NCBI GenBank assembly: GCA_024635655.1
Contig: JAGXIL010000025.1
Span: 1 to 64,000 of the forward strand
Direction of reading: 5' to 3'
Length of the DNA: 64,000 nt
DNA from: Gillisia sp.
Lineage (GTDB): Bacteria > Bacteroidota > Bacteroidia > Flavobacteriales > Flavobacteriaceae
Position numbers and translations under genes: made by a program. Below the pieces are notes generated by a model, which did not search any database, was not told the origin of the DNA, and was given only the letters and a program-made list of their open reading frames with translations. Below are positions 10,099 through 18,654 of this stretch, piece after piece (position 1 is the stretch's first letter; each line of letters opens with the position of its first letter).

Positions 10099-11004
10099 TT
10101 GTTGAGTAATACCAGCGTACATACTCCTGCCATTTCAGTACTCACAGATTTTAAGGAAATCACTAAAATGCGACTGGCGATAAGCGTTGTCTTTTCGTCT
10201 GTGGCCGGCTATTTTCTGGGGGCTGAGGTTATAGACTTTGTCACTGTGTTGCTTCTCGCCATTGGAGGATATCTTATGGTTGGAGCATCAAATGCGTATA
10301 ACCAGATCATTGAAAAAGATCTGGACGCATTAATGGACCGTACTAAAAACAGGCCTATTCCTGCGGGAAGGATGACGGTGAATACCGCATTTGTTATAGC
10401 CAGCGTCTTTACTATTTTAGGATTAATTGTTTTATATATAATTAATCCCAAGACAGCAATGTTTGGGGCTATTAGTATATTCTTATATGTAAGCGTTTAT
10501 ACGCCATTAAAAACCAAAACCCCCTTATCTGTATTTGTAGGGGCTTTTCCCGGAGCAATTCCGTTTATGTTAGGATGGGTAGCGGCAACAGATGATTTTA
10601 GTATTGAACCGGGTACCTTGTTTATGATCCAGTTCTTCTGGCAATTTCCGCATTTTTGGGCAATTGGCTGGTGGTTATATGATGATTATAAAAAAGGAGG
10701 TTTTTTTATGCTGCCTACGGGTAAGAGGGATAAAGGCACAGGAATACAGATCATCCTCTACACCATCTGGACTATCCTGGTCTCATTAGTCCCGGTTCTT
10801 GGAGTTACCGGCAAATTATACCTCACTCCCTTTTCAGGAGTGCTCATTCTGTTCCTAGGCCTGGGGATGTTATATTATGCTGTCAACCTTTACAAGAAGA
10901 GGGATGCTATTTCAGCTAAAAAACTAATGTTTGCAAGTGTGTCCTATATCACCTTGCTACAAATAATATATGTTTTAGATAAATTTATAAGACAATGGAT
11001 TTAA
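10099..11004 (+). CDS. ctaB: Protoheme IX farnesyltransferase (heme O synthase)
   Basis: This 301-residue inner-membrane UbiA-type prenyltransferase attaches a farnesyl group to heme b to make heme O for heme-copper oxidases. The aspartate-rich motif lies around residues 65-84 (NQIIEKDLDALMDRT), followed by PIPAGR, and a second polar loop contains WWLYDDYKKGGFFMLP. About eight or nine hydrophobic segments are visible. The start is TTG at 10099, directly after the promoter; no upstream ATG is in frame. Its end overlaps the next gene by 10 bases, indicating an operon with the oxidase subunits. Confidence 0.95.
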   Translation: MLSNTSVHTPAISVLTDFKEITKMRLAISVVFSSVAGYFLGAEVIDFVTVLLLAIGGYLMVGASNAYNQIIEKDLDALMDRTKNRPIPAGRMTVNTAFVIASVFTILGLIVLYIINPKTAMFGAISIFLYVSVYTPLKTKTPLSVFVGAFPGAIPFMLGWVAATDDFSIEPGTLFMIQFFWQFPHFWAIGWWLYDDYKKGGFFMLPTGKRDKGTGIQIILYTIWTILVSLVPVLGVTGKLYLTPFSGVLILFLGLGMLYYAVNLYKKRDAISAKKLMFASVSYITLLQIIYVLDKFIRQWI

Positions 11005-11576
11005 CTCAGGGAACCAGGGAACAAAAAGTGGCCCGTGCAAAAAAAATGATGCTTTGGTTCGGTATCGTTAGCATGATTATGATGTTTGCGGGATTGACCA
11101 GTGCTTATGTGGTAAGTAAATCCAGGCCAGACTGGCTGTCAGAATTTGATCTGCCACCCTCCCTTTACTGGAGTACCCTGGTCATTATTTTGAGCAGTTT
11201 TACCTTAATGTACGCGAAAAAGAGCATTGGTGAGAATAACAGAAAGAATGGAACTATATTTTTAATGGCCACACTAGTGCTGGGGCTTGTTTTTGTGGTA
11301 TTGCAATTTCAAAGCTTTGGAGAGATCATTGCTGCGGGATATTACTTTACCGGAAGTGAAAGTACGATCACCACCTCTTTTATTTATGTAGTTGTTCTTG
11401 CCCATCTTGCCCACCTGTTAGCGGGGCTTATTGTGCTTTTGGTTGTAATTTATAACCATTTTAAACAACGCTACCATGCGGGTCAAATGCTTGGACTTGA
11501 GCTGGGTTCAACCTTCTGGCACTTCCTGGATGTGCTTTGGGTATACCTGTTTGTATTTTTATATTTCTTTAAATAA
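10995..11576 (+). CDS. Cytochrome c oxidase subunit III, short form
   Basis: This 193-residue protein has five hydrophobic segments and the subunit III-type pattern: GLTSAYVVSKSRPDW early and AHLAHLLAGLIVLL then GSTFWHFLDVLWVYLFVFLYF at the end (the conserved WHFxDxxW motif). Subunit III supports the proton-pumping core of the aa3/caa3-type oxidase in the inner membrane. The start overlaps ctaB by 10 bases. A second, longer subunit III gene follows directly, so two paralogues are made from one unit; subunits I and II are not in the window. Confidence 0.9.
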   Translation: MDLTQGTREQKVARAKKMMLWFGIVSMIMMFAGLTSAYVVSKSRPDWLSEFDLPPSLYWSTLVIILSSFTLMYAKKSIGENNRKNGTIFLMATLVLGLVFVVLQFQSFGEIIAAGYYFTGSESTITTSFIYVVVLAHLAHLLAGLIVLLVVIYNHFKQRYHAGQMLGLELGSTFWHFLDVLWVYLFVFLYFFK

Positions 11577-11594
11577 TAAATTTACGTATTTTTG
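11564..11594 (+). promoter_or_regulatory. Possible internal promoter for the long subunit III gene
   Basis: TTTC (11564-11567), a 19-base spacer and a perfect TATTTTTG (11587-11594) lie at the junction of the two subunit III genes, 28 bases before the second ATG. It would allow separate expression of the second paralogue. Confidence 0.45.
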
Positions 11595-11621
11595 CCCATC
11601 ACTTAAATTCAATTTCTCCAT

Positions 11622-12602
11622 ATGGAAGCTACTGTCATTAGAACAGGCACCGAAGGTAAAACCTGGGGCGGTGGAAACGAACCTTTAAGAGCAAGTTATG
11701 GTAAAATGATGATGTGGTTTTTCATCGTTTCTGATGCGCTTACTTTTTCAGGATTTCTTGCCGCGTACGGGTTCTCAAGATTCAAATTTATTGACTCCTG
11801 GCCTATTGCCGATGAGGTCTTTAATCACTTTCCATTTTTACACGGAGTTGATGCTCCCATGTATTATGTGGCTTTAATGACCTTCATTCTTATTTTTTCA
11901 TCTGTAACCATGGTTTTGGCAGTAGATGCCGGCCATCAAATGAAACAATCCAAAGTAGCTTTCTACATGTTCCTTACCGTAATTGGAGGAATTATATTCC
12001 TTGGGTCACAAGCATGGGAATGGAAGAACTTTATACAGGGAGAATATGGAGCAGTAACCACACAGGGAGGTAATATCCTTCAGTTTGTCAACGAAGACGG
12101 AAAACGGGTTGCCCTGGCCGATTTTACCACGGCCGGCCCTGCCACCAGGGTGCAGCACGAAAGGTCTAACGGACTCTGGTTTACAGATGAACCTGACCTT
12201 CCCACTTATACTGTTCAGGAAGTGATATCGGGATTTGAAGCAAATCCTAATCTTTATGTACGTACTCAAACCATAAATGAAGAGGGGGAAAAAACAATAC
12301 TTTCCCGCCAGGAATCGCAAAGAAAACTGGAACAGGAAGCAGTTGGAATCGTAGAAGGGGCCAACCTTACTCAAAATGAGTACGGCGTACCTTTGTTTGC
12401 TGATTTCTTCTTCTTTATAACCGGCTTCCACGGATTCCACGTGTTCACCGGGGTAATGATCAATATAATTATTTTCTTCAACGTACTTATAGGGACTTAT
12501 GAACGAAGAGGTCATTATGAAATGGTTGAAAAAGTTGGATTGTACTGGCACTTTGTAGATTTGGTATGGGTATTTGTATTTACATTCTTTTACCTGGTTT
12601 AA
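11622..12602 (+). CDS. Cytochrome c oxidase subunit III, long form with a large extramembrane insertion
   Basis: This 326-residue paralogue of the preceding gene has hydrophobic segments at about residues 26-47, 80-102, 109-130, 257-290 and 305-326, and ends in WHFVDLVWVFVFTFFYL, the subunit III signature. Between the third and fourth segments, residues about 138-250 form a polar insertion of roughly 110 residues, probably a loop outside the membrane. Subunit III is a non-redox subunit of heme-copper oxidases. The gene sits 45 bases after the short form and 17 before the subunit IV-type gene. Confidence 0.9.
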   Translation: MEATVIRTGTEGKTWGGGNEPLRASYGKMMMWFFIVSDALTFSGFLAAYGFSRFKFIDSWPIADEVFNHFPFLHGVDAPMYYVALMTFILIFSSVTMVLAVDAGHQMKQSKVAFYMFLTVIGGIIFLGSQAWEWKNFIQGEYGAVTTQGGNILQFVNEDGKRVALADFTTAGPATRVQHERSNGLWFTDEPDLPTYTVQEVISGFEANPNLYVRTQTINEEGEKTILSRQESQRKLEQEAVGIVEGANLTQNEYGVPLFADFFFFITGFHGFHVFTGVMINIIIFFNVLIGTYERRGHYEMVEKVGLYWHFVDLVWVFVFTFFYLV

Positions 12603-12619
12603 TTCTGAAATAAATTAAA

Positions 12620-12985
12620 ATGGCACATAGTTCTTCACATACTACGCACGAATCAAACACTAAAAAGATATGGATAGTGTTCCTGATTTTATCTGTGGTT
12701 ACCCTTGTAGAAGTAATCCTGGGTATTTTGAAACCTGATATTTTAGTGAATTACAATTTTTTGAGCATGAAATGGCTCAACTGGATATTTATTATCCTAA
12801 CGATTTATAAAGCTTACCTTATAGCCTGGGCGTTTATGCACCTGGACCATGAATCAAAAGGCCTTAGAAGGTCAATTGTATGGACATCTGTCTTCCTTAT
12901 AGGATATCTAATGTTCATTTTATTAATTGAAGGGGATTACATATATGAAGTTTATAAAAATAATAGGGTAGCCTGGGATTTTTAA
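12620..12985 (+). CDS. Cytochrome c oxidase subunit IV-type protein
   Basis: This 121-residue protein has three hydrophobic segments (about residues 17-36, 51-75 and 86-106) and the CoxD/subunit IV family pattern, including AFMHLDHESKGLRRSI. The N-terminus is rich in Ser, His and Thr. Small subunit IV proteins sit at the edge of bacterial heme-copper oxidases and help stability or assembly. It lies 17 bases after subunit III and is followed by a hairpin at 13013, so it probably closes the ctaB operon. Confidence 0.88.
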   Translation: MAHSSSHTTHESNTKKIWIVFLILSVVTLVEVILGILKPDILVNYNFLSMKWLNWIFIILTIYKAYLIAWAFMHLDHESKGLRRSIVWTSVFLIGYLMFILLIEGDYIYEVYKNNRVAWDF

Positions 12986-13012
12986 GCTTCAATAAGTTAA
13001 AAACAATAGAAA

Positions 13013-13044
13013 AGGCGGTTATTTAAAACCGTCTTTTTATTTTT
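13013..13044 (+). terminator. Rho-independent terminator after the oxidase subunit genes
   Basis: AGGCGGTT (13013-13020) pairs with AACCGTCT (13027-13034) with one G-U pair, followed by a T-rich tail. The tail also reads TATTTTTG (13038-13045), a possible -7 element for the next gene. Confidence 0.65.
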
Positions 13045-13071
13045 GTAAACCTTTTGATTAAGGCAGTTCTT

Positions 13072-13728
13072 ATGAAAAAAACCTTTGTACTTGCCCTTCT
13101 ATTTCTATTGCCTATAACCGCTTACCTGTTCTTTTCTTCGGGGGCGAATAATTTTGCCAGGCTTCCTGTACTTACACCTGAGGTAAAAGATATATCCCAC
13201 CTTGAAAATAATAAAGATTCTATAGTATCTTTTGAAAATAAGATTAGTATTGTTGGATTTTTCGGCACCAATTTAGAGGCCTTAAAAGGAAATACATTTA
13301 ATCTCGACCAAAAAATACTGGGTAGGTTCTATGAATTTGATGATTTTCAATTTGTTATTGTTTTACCCGAAAGTGTGCGCTCCCAAACAGATAAGTTTAT
13401 GAAAGATTTTGAGGGAGTAACAAACCCACAATACTGGACTTTTGTTTATGGAAGTGAAGAAGAGGTAGAAGAGATTTTTAATAGCTTTGAAACCGACCTT
13501 AGCCTGGATCAAAATTATCAAACCCCATATGTGTTCATTGTTGATAAGGAAACGCAACTTAGGGGAAGAGATGATGAAGATGATGAGGAGAAATCAGGTT
13601 CTGTCTATGGCTATGATTCCAGGTCTGTATCTGAATTGAACAGCAAAATGAATGATGATGTAAAGGTGATCCTGGCAGAGTACAGGCTTGCCTTAAAGAA
13701 GAATAATAACGACAGCAGAAAGGAGTAG
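13072..13728 (+). CDS. Membrane-anchored thioredoxin-fold-like protein without cysteines, next to SCO
   Basis: I do not recognise a named family. The 218-residue protein begins with a signal or anchor (about residues 1-20; start taken at the ATG at 13072 because the upstream TTG at 13054 only adds six residues before it). The middle looks like a thioredoxin fold: a strand KISIVGFFG where a CxxC would follow, and a later TPYVFIVD resembling the cis-proline segment. There is no cysteine anywhere, so redox or metal thiol chemistry is excluded. An acidic stretch (DDEDDEEK) lies near the C-terminus. It is 2 bases from the SCO gene, so a role in oxidase assembly is inferred. Confidence 0.7.
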   Translation: MKKTFVLALLFLLPITAYLFFSSGANNFARLPVLTPEVKDISHLENNKDSIVSFENKISIVGFFGTNLEALKGNTFNLDQKILGRFYEFDDFQFVIVLPESVRSQTDKFMKDFEGVTNPQYWTFVYGSEEEVEEIFNSFETDLSLDQNYQTPYVFIVDKETQLRGRDDEDDEEKSGSVYGYDSRSVSELNSKMNDDVKVILAEYRLALKKNNNDSRKE

Positions 13729-13730
13729 CT

Positions 13731-14450
13731 ATGAAAAATACCTCATATATAGGAATTTCTTTGATCATCCTGATCTTTGGGATCATATTCATACCCCGGA
13801 TCATTGAGAGGTTAAAGGGAGACGATGTCGTTAAGTCTGACAGGCTTAATGTGAAGACTAAAGATGAAGGTAAAATGGTTTATATTGAACAATACGGAAA
13901 AAATAAAAAGATTCCGGATTTTGAATTCATAAATCAGAACGGGGATACAATTACCAATGAGGACTACCTTGGAAAGGTTTACGTGATCGAATATTTTTTT
14001 ACTACCTGTCCCTCCATATGCCCTATAATGAATGAGAATCTTAAGGAAGTTCAGGAGGAGTTTAAAGAAAATACAGATTTTGGAATTGCATCCTTTACAA
14101 TAGACCCTGAACACGACACTCCGGAAGTTTTAAAAAATTACGCCGAGAATCATGGAATAGCATATCCTAACTGGAATTTTTTAACGGGAGATAGGAACGA
14201 GATCTATGAAATGGCAAATACCGGATTTGGGATATTTGCCAATGAAGATGAAACTGTTCCCGGAGGCTTTGCGCATTCCGGTTTATTTGCGCTTATTGAC
14301 AAAGAGGGTTATGTACGTTCCAGAGTAGATGAATATGGTAATCCGCTTATCTATTACCGGGGTTATATTGAGCAGGACCAGTCTATTGTTGAAGGTGGAG
14401 AAACCTCCCAAATCGATATTTTAATTGAAGACATCAATAATTTATTATAA
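13731..14450 (+). CDS. SCO family copper chaperone for cytochrome oxidase
   Basis: This 239-residue membrane-anchored thioredoxin-fold protein has one N-terminal segment (about residues 5-22), the copper-binding CxxxC motif at C93 and C97 (TTCPSICP), and the third ligand histidine at H182 (GGFAHSGLF). SCO proteins deliver copper to, or reduce cysteines at, the CuA site of oxidase subunit II. The stop codon shares one base with the ATG of the next gene, indicating translational coupling. All known ligands are intact. Confidence 0.95.
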   Translation: MKNTSYIGISLIILIFGIIFIPRIIERLKGDDVVKSDRLNVKTKDEGKMVYIEQYGKNKKIPDFEFINQNGDTITNEDYLGKVYVIEYFFTTCPSICPIMNENLKEVQEEFKENTDFGIASFTIDPEHDTPEVLKNYAENHGIAYPNWNFLTGDRNEIYEMANTGFGIFANEDETVPGGFAHSGLFALIDKEGYVRSRVDEYGNPLIYYRGYIEQDQSIVEGGETSQIDILIEDINNLL

Positions 14451-14983
14451 TGGCTATAGCAAGAAAAGATAAAATTGCCTTTCCTACTATTATAGGCCTC
14501 TCAATAATAGTTCCCGTTGTGGTTGTAGTCTTAATGTATATGCCCGAACGATATAACCTCTTTGGGACCGAGTCTGGTACCTTCCCTTTATTCCATGCGG
14601 TAATTAACGGGGCTACAGCCGTGATTCTTTTAACGGGATATTTTTTTATGACTATAAAAGAATATAAATGGCACCGAAATTTTATGATCTCGGCTTTTGT
14701 GCTTTCCTCCATTTTCCTCATAAGTTATGTGCTTTCAAAAATAAGTAATGATCCGGTTCCTTATGGAGGTGAAGGATTTATGAGGTACTTTTACTTCTTT
14801 ATTCTTATTAGTCATATTTTCCTATCAGCTATTATAATTCCGTTAGTGCTGTTTACCATGTATCACGGCCTTACCAACCAGTATGAAAAACATGTTAGGG
14901 TAGCCCGATGGACATTTCCTGTGTGGCTGTATGTTTCTATTACAGGAGTTTTGGTGTATATACTAATGACTCCCTATTATTAA
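14450..14983 (+). CDS. DUF420 integral membrane protein
   Basis: This 177-residue protein has five hydrophobic segments and the DUF420 pattern, with conserved histidines in PLFHAVINGATAVILL, KWHRNFMIS, ISHIFLSAI and TMYHGLTNQYEKHVRVARWTFP. DUF420 proteins, CtaG/CtaM-like in places, are regularly encoded beside cytochrome oxidase assembly genes; their exact role is not settled, and heme or copper handling is the usual proposal. The ATG overlaps the SCO stop by one base. Confidence 0.88.
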   Translation: MAIARKDKIAFPTIIGLSIIVPVVVVVLMYMPERYNLFGTESGTFPLFHAVINGATAVILLTGYFFMTIKEYKWHRNFMISAFVLSSIFLISYVLSKISNDPVPYGGEGFMRYFYFFILISHIFLSAIIIPLVLFTMYHGLTNQYEKHVRVARWTFPVWLYVSITGVLVYILMTPYY

Positions 14984-15084
14984 TTTCTTAATAATCAAAT
15001 GTTGTTGATGTTTCTACGTTTTCGTAAATTAAAGCATATTTGAAGTTGAAAAATATCCAACGATCAGCTGTAAAATACATTGAA

Positions 15085-15315
15085 ATGAAACTTAAAATCC
15101 TTTTCCTTTTCCTTTTGTTTTTGATGATGCCGGAATTTGCTGAAGCACAATGTGCAATGTGTCGTGCTGTTTTGGAAAGTGAAGGATCCCAAGCGTCTGC
15201 CAAAGGGATCAATGACGGAATCCTGTACCTTATGATCTTCCCTTATATCCTTATTGGGGGAATTGCTTACTTCATCTACCGGTCATTTAAAAATAAAAAG
15301 GATACTTCCTCTTAA
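15085..15315 (+). CDS. Small exported membrane protein with a CAMC motif, function unknown
   Basis: I do not recognise a characterised family. The ATG at 15085 gives 76 residues with a signal peptide (about 1-21), a CAMC motif right after the predicted cleavage point, and a single membrane segment (about 45-65) followed by a basic tail. A longer frame from TTG at 15040 would put 15 polar residues before the signal, so it is disfavoured. The position after SCO and DUF420 suggests a link to oxidase assembly or thiol/metal handling, by context only. Confidence 0.7.
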   Translation: MKLKILFLFLLFLMMPEFAEAQCAMCRAVLESEGSQASAKGINDGILYLMIFPYILIGGIAYFIYRSFKNKKDTSS

Positions 15316-15419
15316 ATTTTTGTAAAAAAATTCCTTTTTTCTTGTAACTTTTTTCCTTTCATGAGGTCTTATGCATAGGCTGTTCTTCCCCGGAAAATGC
15401 CTCTATAAATTCCACATAG

Positions 15420-16121
15420 ATGATTGAGATAAAAAATTTACACAAGTCCTATGTTATGGGAAAAAATTCGCTTCACGTACTGAAGGGAATTAATTTTGAG
15501 GTGGCTGAAGGAGAACTGGTGTCAATAATGGGATCTTCAGGGTCTGGAAAATCGACATTGCTGAATATTCTGGGAATGCTTGATGAGGCCGATGAGGGAT
15601 CTTACATGTTGGACGGGGTTCCTATAAAAAATCTCAACGAGCGTATTGCAGCTAAATACCGCAATAAATTTCTTGGATTCATTTTTCAGTCTTTCAATCT
15701 TATTTCTTATAAAAATGCCCTTGATAACGTTGCTTTGCCGCTTTACTACCAGGGCGTAAAAAGAAAAGAACGCGTTGATATTGCGATGAGTTATCTCGAG
15801 AAAGTAGGCCTTGCTCAATGGGCCTCTCATTTACCCAGTGAACTCTCCGGGGGGCAAAAGCAAAGAGTAGCAATTGCAAGAGCTTTGGCTTCCAATCCTA
15901 AAGTTTTACTGGCTGATGAGCCTACGGGAGCCCTGGATTCACAAACTTCCTATGAAGTCATGGATCTTATACAGGGGATTAATGATGAGGGGAGAACAAT
16001 CTTAATTGTTACTCATGAGCCGGACATTGCGCAAATGACAAAGCGCATTGTTAATCTTAAGGATGGGGTAATTATAGATGATACAAGGGTAAATCAGGTA
16101 AGAGCGCTAAGTCATGTTTGA
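15420..16121 (+). CDS. ABC transporter ATP-binding protein (MacB/LolD type)
   Basis: This 233-residue ATPase has the Walker A GSSGSGKST (about residues 38-46), signature LSGGQKQRVAIARAL and Walker B VLLADEPTGALD, the last typical of the MacB/LolD/FtsE branch. It powers mechanotransmission-type export, in which the permease drives a periplasmic adaptor rather than moving substrate through the membrane itself. It overlaps the first permease gene by 8 bases and begins a six-gene block of ATPase, two permeases, adaptor, TolC and adaptor. Substrate cannot be told from sequence. Confidence 0.93.
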   Translation: MIEIKNLHKSYVMGKNSLHVLKGINFEVAEGELVSIMGSSGSGKSTLLNILGMLDEADEGSYMLDGVPIKNLNERIAAKYRNKFLGFIFQSFNLISYKNALDNVALPLYYQGVKRKERVDIAMSYLEKVGLAQWASHLPSELSGGQKQRVAIARALASNPKVLLADEPTGALDSQTSYEVMDLIQGINDEGRTILIVTHEPDIAQMTKRIVNLKDGVIIDDTRVNQVRALSHV

Positions 16122-17361
16122 TATCGAGCGGTGGCAGGAGATCTTTGAAACGATAAGCAAGAATAAATTGCGAACGTTTCTAACGGGGCTTTCAGTAGCC
16201 TCAGGTATTTTTATTCTAGTCATATTACTGGGAATAGGTGAGGGAATGCGCAACGGGATTTCCAGCGAATTTGAACAGGATGCAGCAAACATTCTTTATA
16301 TATATACAGGGTCAACTTCCAAAGAATATAAGGGAATGAATCCCGGGCGCAGGATCACGATGAAAAACGATGATTTTGCAAATGTTTCAGCAAATTTTGA
16401 AGAGGAGATAGAATTTAAATCTGCACAATATACTATCTGGAACGGAATTGTCAATTACGAAAATGAATCTGGTTCTTATCGGGTTGAAGGTGCATGGCCA
16501 GATTATCAGTTTCTGGAAAATGAATCTATGGTGGCCGGAAGATATTTGAACTACAGCGACCATCAAAACTACGAAAAGGTGGTGGTGATAGGAAATAAGG
16601 TTAGAAACGATCTCTTTAAAAATGAAGATGACCCAATTGGGAAATACGTGCAGATCTCCGGAATAAATTTTAAAGTGATAGGTGTTTTCTCTGATCCCGG
16701 TGGGGAAAGGGAAGAGACCCGCGTATTCTTACCCTTAACAACTTCTCAACGCGTTTTTAGTGGAGGAAATGATATCAGGAATATGTCTTTCACCCTGCAA
16801 AAGGAAGAAACATTTGAAGAGGCTTTGGCTGCTTCAGAAGAATTTTCATCTCAGGTAGAATCTTATTTAAAGGAAAAGCACACCATAGCCCCGGACGATG
16901 CAAGTGCAGTGTCTGTAAATAATTCCCTGGAAAATGCAAAAAGGTTTTACGATCTTATGGATATGATCAAGTTCTTCTTTTGGGGAGTGGGTATTTGCAC
17001 CATCATCGCCGGTATTGTGGGAGTGAGTAATATCATGTTGATCATTGTTAAAGAACGCACAAAGGAAATTGGCGTGAGAAAGGCTTTGGGAGCACAGCCA
17101 CTATCCATCATTTTTATGGTGCTTCACGAATCGATCTTTGTAACCACCATTGCAGGATTTGTAGGGCTCATTGCCAGCCTGGCACTCCTGGAATTTGTGG
17201 GCCCCCTTATCGAAACCCAATATATCGCAAATCCTTCTATCGATTTTGCAGTCGCATTAACTACTGTTTTTATTTTGGTATTTGCGGGTGCGGTAGCGGG
17301 TTTTTTTCCCGCTTGGCGTGCAGCTCGCATCAAACCCATAATCGCTTTAAGAGACGAATAA
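16114..17361 (+). CDS. ABC transporter permease, MacB/FtsX type (first of two)
   Basis: This 415-residue protein has the MacB permease layout: one N-terminal membrane helix (about residues 19-45), a large periplasmic region (about 46-280), and three C-terminal helices with the FtsX motif GVSNIMLIIVKERTKEIGVRKALGA. It ends ARIKPIIALRDE, as usual for the family. It overlaps the ATPase gene by 8 bases and lies one base before a homologous permease, so the transporter is probably a heterodimer, whereas classical MacB is a homodimer with a fused ATPase. Confidence 0.92.
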   Translation: MFDIERWQEIFETISKNKLRTFLTGLSVASGIFILVILLGIGEGMRNGISSEFEQDAANILYIYTGSTSKEYKGMNPGRRITMKNDDFANVSANFEEEIEFKSAQYTIWNGIVNYENESGSYRVEGAWPDYQFLENESMVAGRYLNYSDHQNYEKVVVIGNKVRNDLFKNEDDPIGKYVQISGINFKVIGVFSDPGGEREETRVFLPLTTSQRVFSGGNDIRNMSFTLQKEETFEEALAASEEFSSQVESYLKEKHTIAPDDASAVSVNNSLENAKRFYDLMDMIKFFFWGVGICTIIAGIVGVSNIMLIIVKERTKEIGVRKALGAQPLSIIFMVLHESIFVTTIAGFVGLIASLALLEFVGPLIETQYIANPSIDFAVALTTVFILVFAGAVAGFFPAWRAARIKPIIALRDE

Positions 17362-17362
17362 T

Positions 17363-18628
17363 ATGTTTAGCAGAGATACCTGGAGCGAAATAATAGAGGC
17401 TTTGACTGCCAACTGGTTTAGAACCATCTTAACCGCGTTTGGAGTATTGTGGGGAATATTTATCCTGGTCATCCTTCTGGCGGCAGGAAAGGGTCTGGAA
17501 AATGGAGTTAAGCAAGGTTTTGGGGGAATGGCTACCAACAGTATGTTCATGTGGGCGCAAACACCATCCAAACCTTATAAAGGTTTGCCCAAAGGAAGAC
17601 GTTACAATTTTAAGACCGGTGATGTTGCGGCTATACGTGAGAACGTTCCCAATCTTCGATTTATTTCCCCGCGGAATCAATCAGGAGGATTTGGAGGAAC
17701 AAACAACGTGGTTCGCGGATTAAAGACGGGAGCCTACAATATTTACGGAGATTATCCTGAAATGATCCAGCAGGATCCTATGGATATCACTTCAGGAAGG
17801 TTCATCAATTATTCAGATATTAATGAAAACCGAAAGGTAGCGGTCATAGGAGAAGGAGTAAGAAAGGAAATGTATGACCCGGGAGAGGAAGTTATTGGAA
17901 GTTATATTAAGGCTAGCGGGGTGAATTTTATGGTGATAGGCACCTACAAGAAAAAAGGGAATAACAGCGGGAACGCCGAAGAGGCGCAAAAACAGATCTA
18001 TGTTCCTTTCACATCGTTTTCTCAGGCCTTTAATATGGGTGACAGGGTTGGATGGATGTCTATTACTGCAAATGACGGAGCTTCAATAACCGAATTGAAA
18101 AGTGAAATTTTTGACGTGATCAAATCCCGCCATTCCATTCATCCCGAAGATGAGCGGGCTATTGGGAATTTTGACCTTTTTGAAGAATTCAGTAAGATCA
18201 ATGGTTTGTTCATAGCCCTCAAGGCTGTTGCCTATTTTGTGGGTATCCTGGTATTATTATCAGGTATCATTGGAATAAGTAATATTATGTTGATCGTGGT
18301 AAAGGAGCGTACCAATGAAATTGGTGTGAGAAGAGCTTTGGGAGCTACACCCTGGGCCATTCGTGGACAGATTTTGCTGGAGTCTATTTTTTTGACCATA
18401 GTATCGGGAATGGCCGGAATTGCCTTGGCCACAGGGGTTATTGCACTTATTAATTTTCAATTACAGGGAGTAGATACATCAGATATGATGTTTGCCAATC
18501 CCAGTGTAGACCTGGGAGTGATATTTATTGCGCTCTCTATTTTAATAATTTCCGGATTGATTGCAGGTTTAATTCCGGCGCAGAATGCTATTAAGGTTAA
18601 ACCCGTAGACGCCTTAAGAACAGAATAA
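17363..18628 (+). CDS. ABC transporter permease, MacB/FtsX type (second of two)
   Basis: This 421-residue homologue of the preceding gene has the same layout: an N-terminal helix (about residues 20-42), a periplasmic domain, and three C-terminal helices with ISNIMLIVVKERTNEIGVRRALGA. It ends IKVKPVDALRTE. The two permeases are clearly related but diverged, which fits an old duplication into a heterodimer. It is followed after 26 bases by a periplasmic adaptor gene. Confidence 0.92.
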   Translation: MFSRDTWSEIIEALTANWFRTILTAFGVLWGIFILVILLAAGKGLENGVKQGFGGMATNSMFMWAQTPSKPYKGLPKGRRYNFKTGDVAAIRENVPNLRFISPRNQSGGFGGTNNVVRGLKTGAYNIYGDYPEMIQQDPMDITSGRFINYSDINENRKVAVIGEGVRKEMYDPGEEVIGSYIKASGVNFMVIGTYKKKGNNSGNAEEAQKQIYVPFTSFSQAFNMGDRVGWMSITANDGASITELKSEIFDVIKSRHSIHPEDERAIGNFDLFEEFSKINGLFIALKAVAYFVGILVLLSGIIGISNIMLIVVKERTNEIGVRRALGATPWAIRGQILLESIFLTIVSGMAGIALATGVIALINFQLQGVDTSDMMFANPSVDLGVIFIALSILIISGLIAGLIPAQNAIKVKPVDALRTE

Positions 18629-18654
18629 AATAATATTTATAACATCATCAAAAA

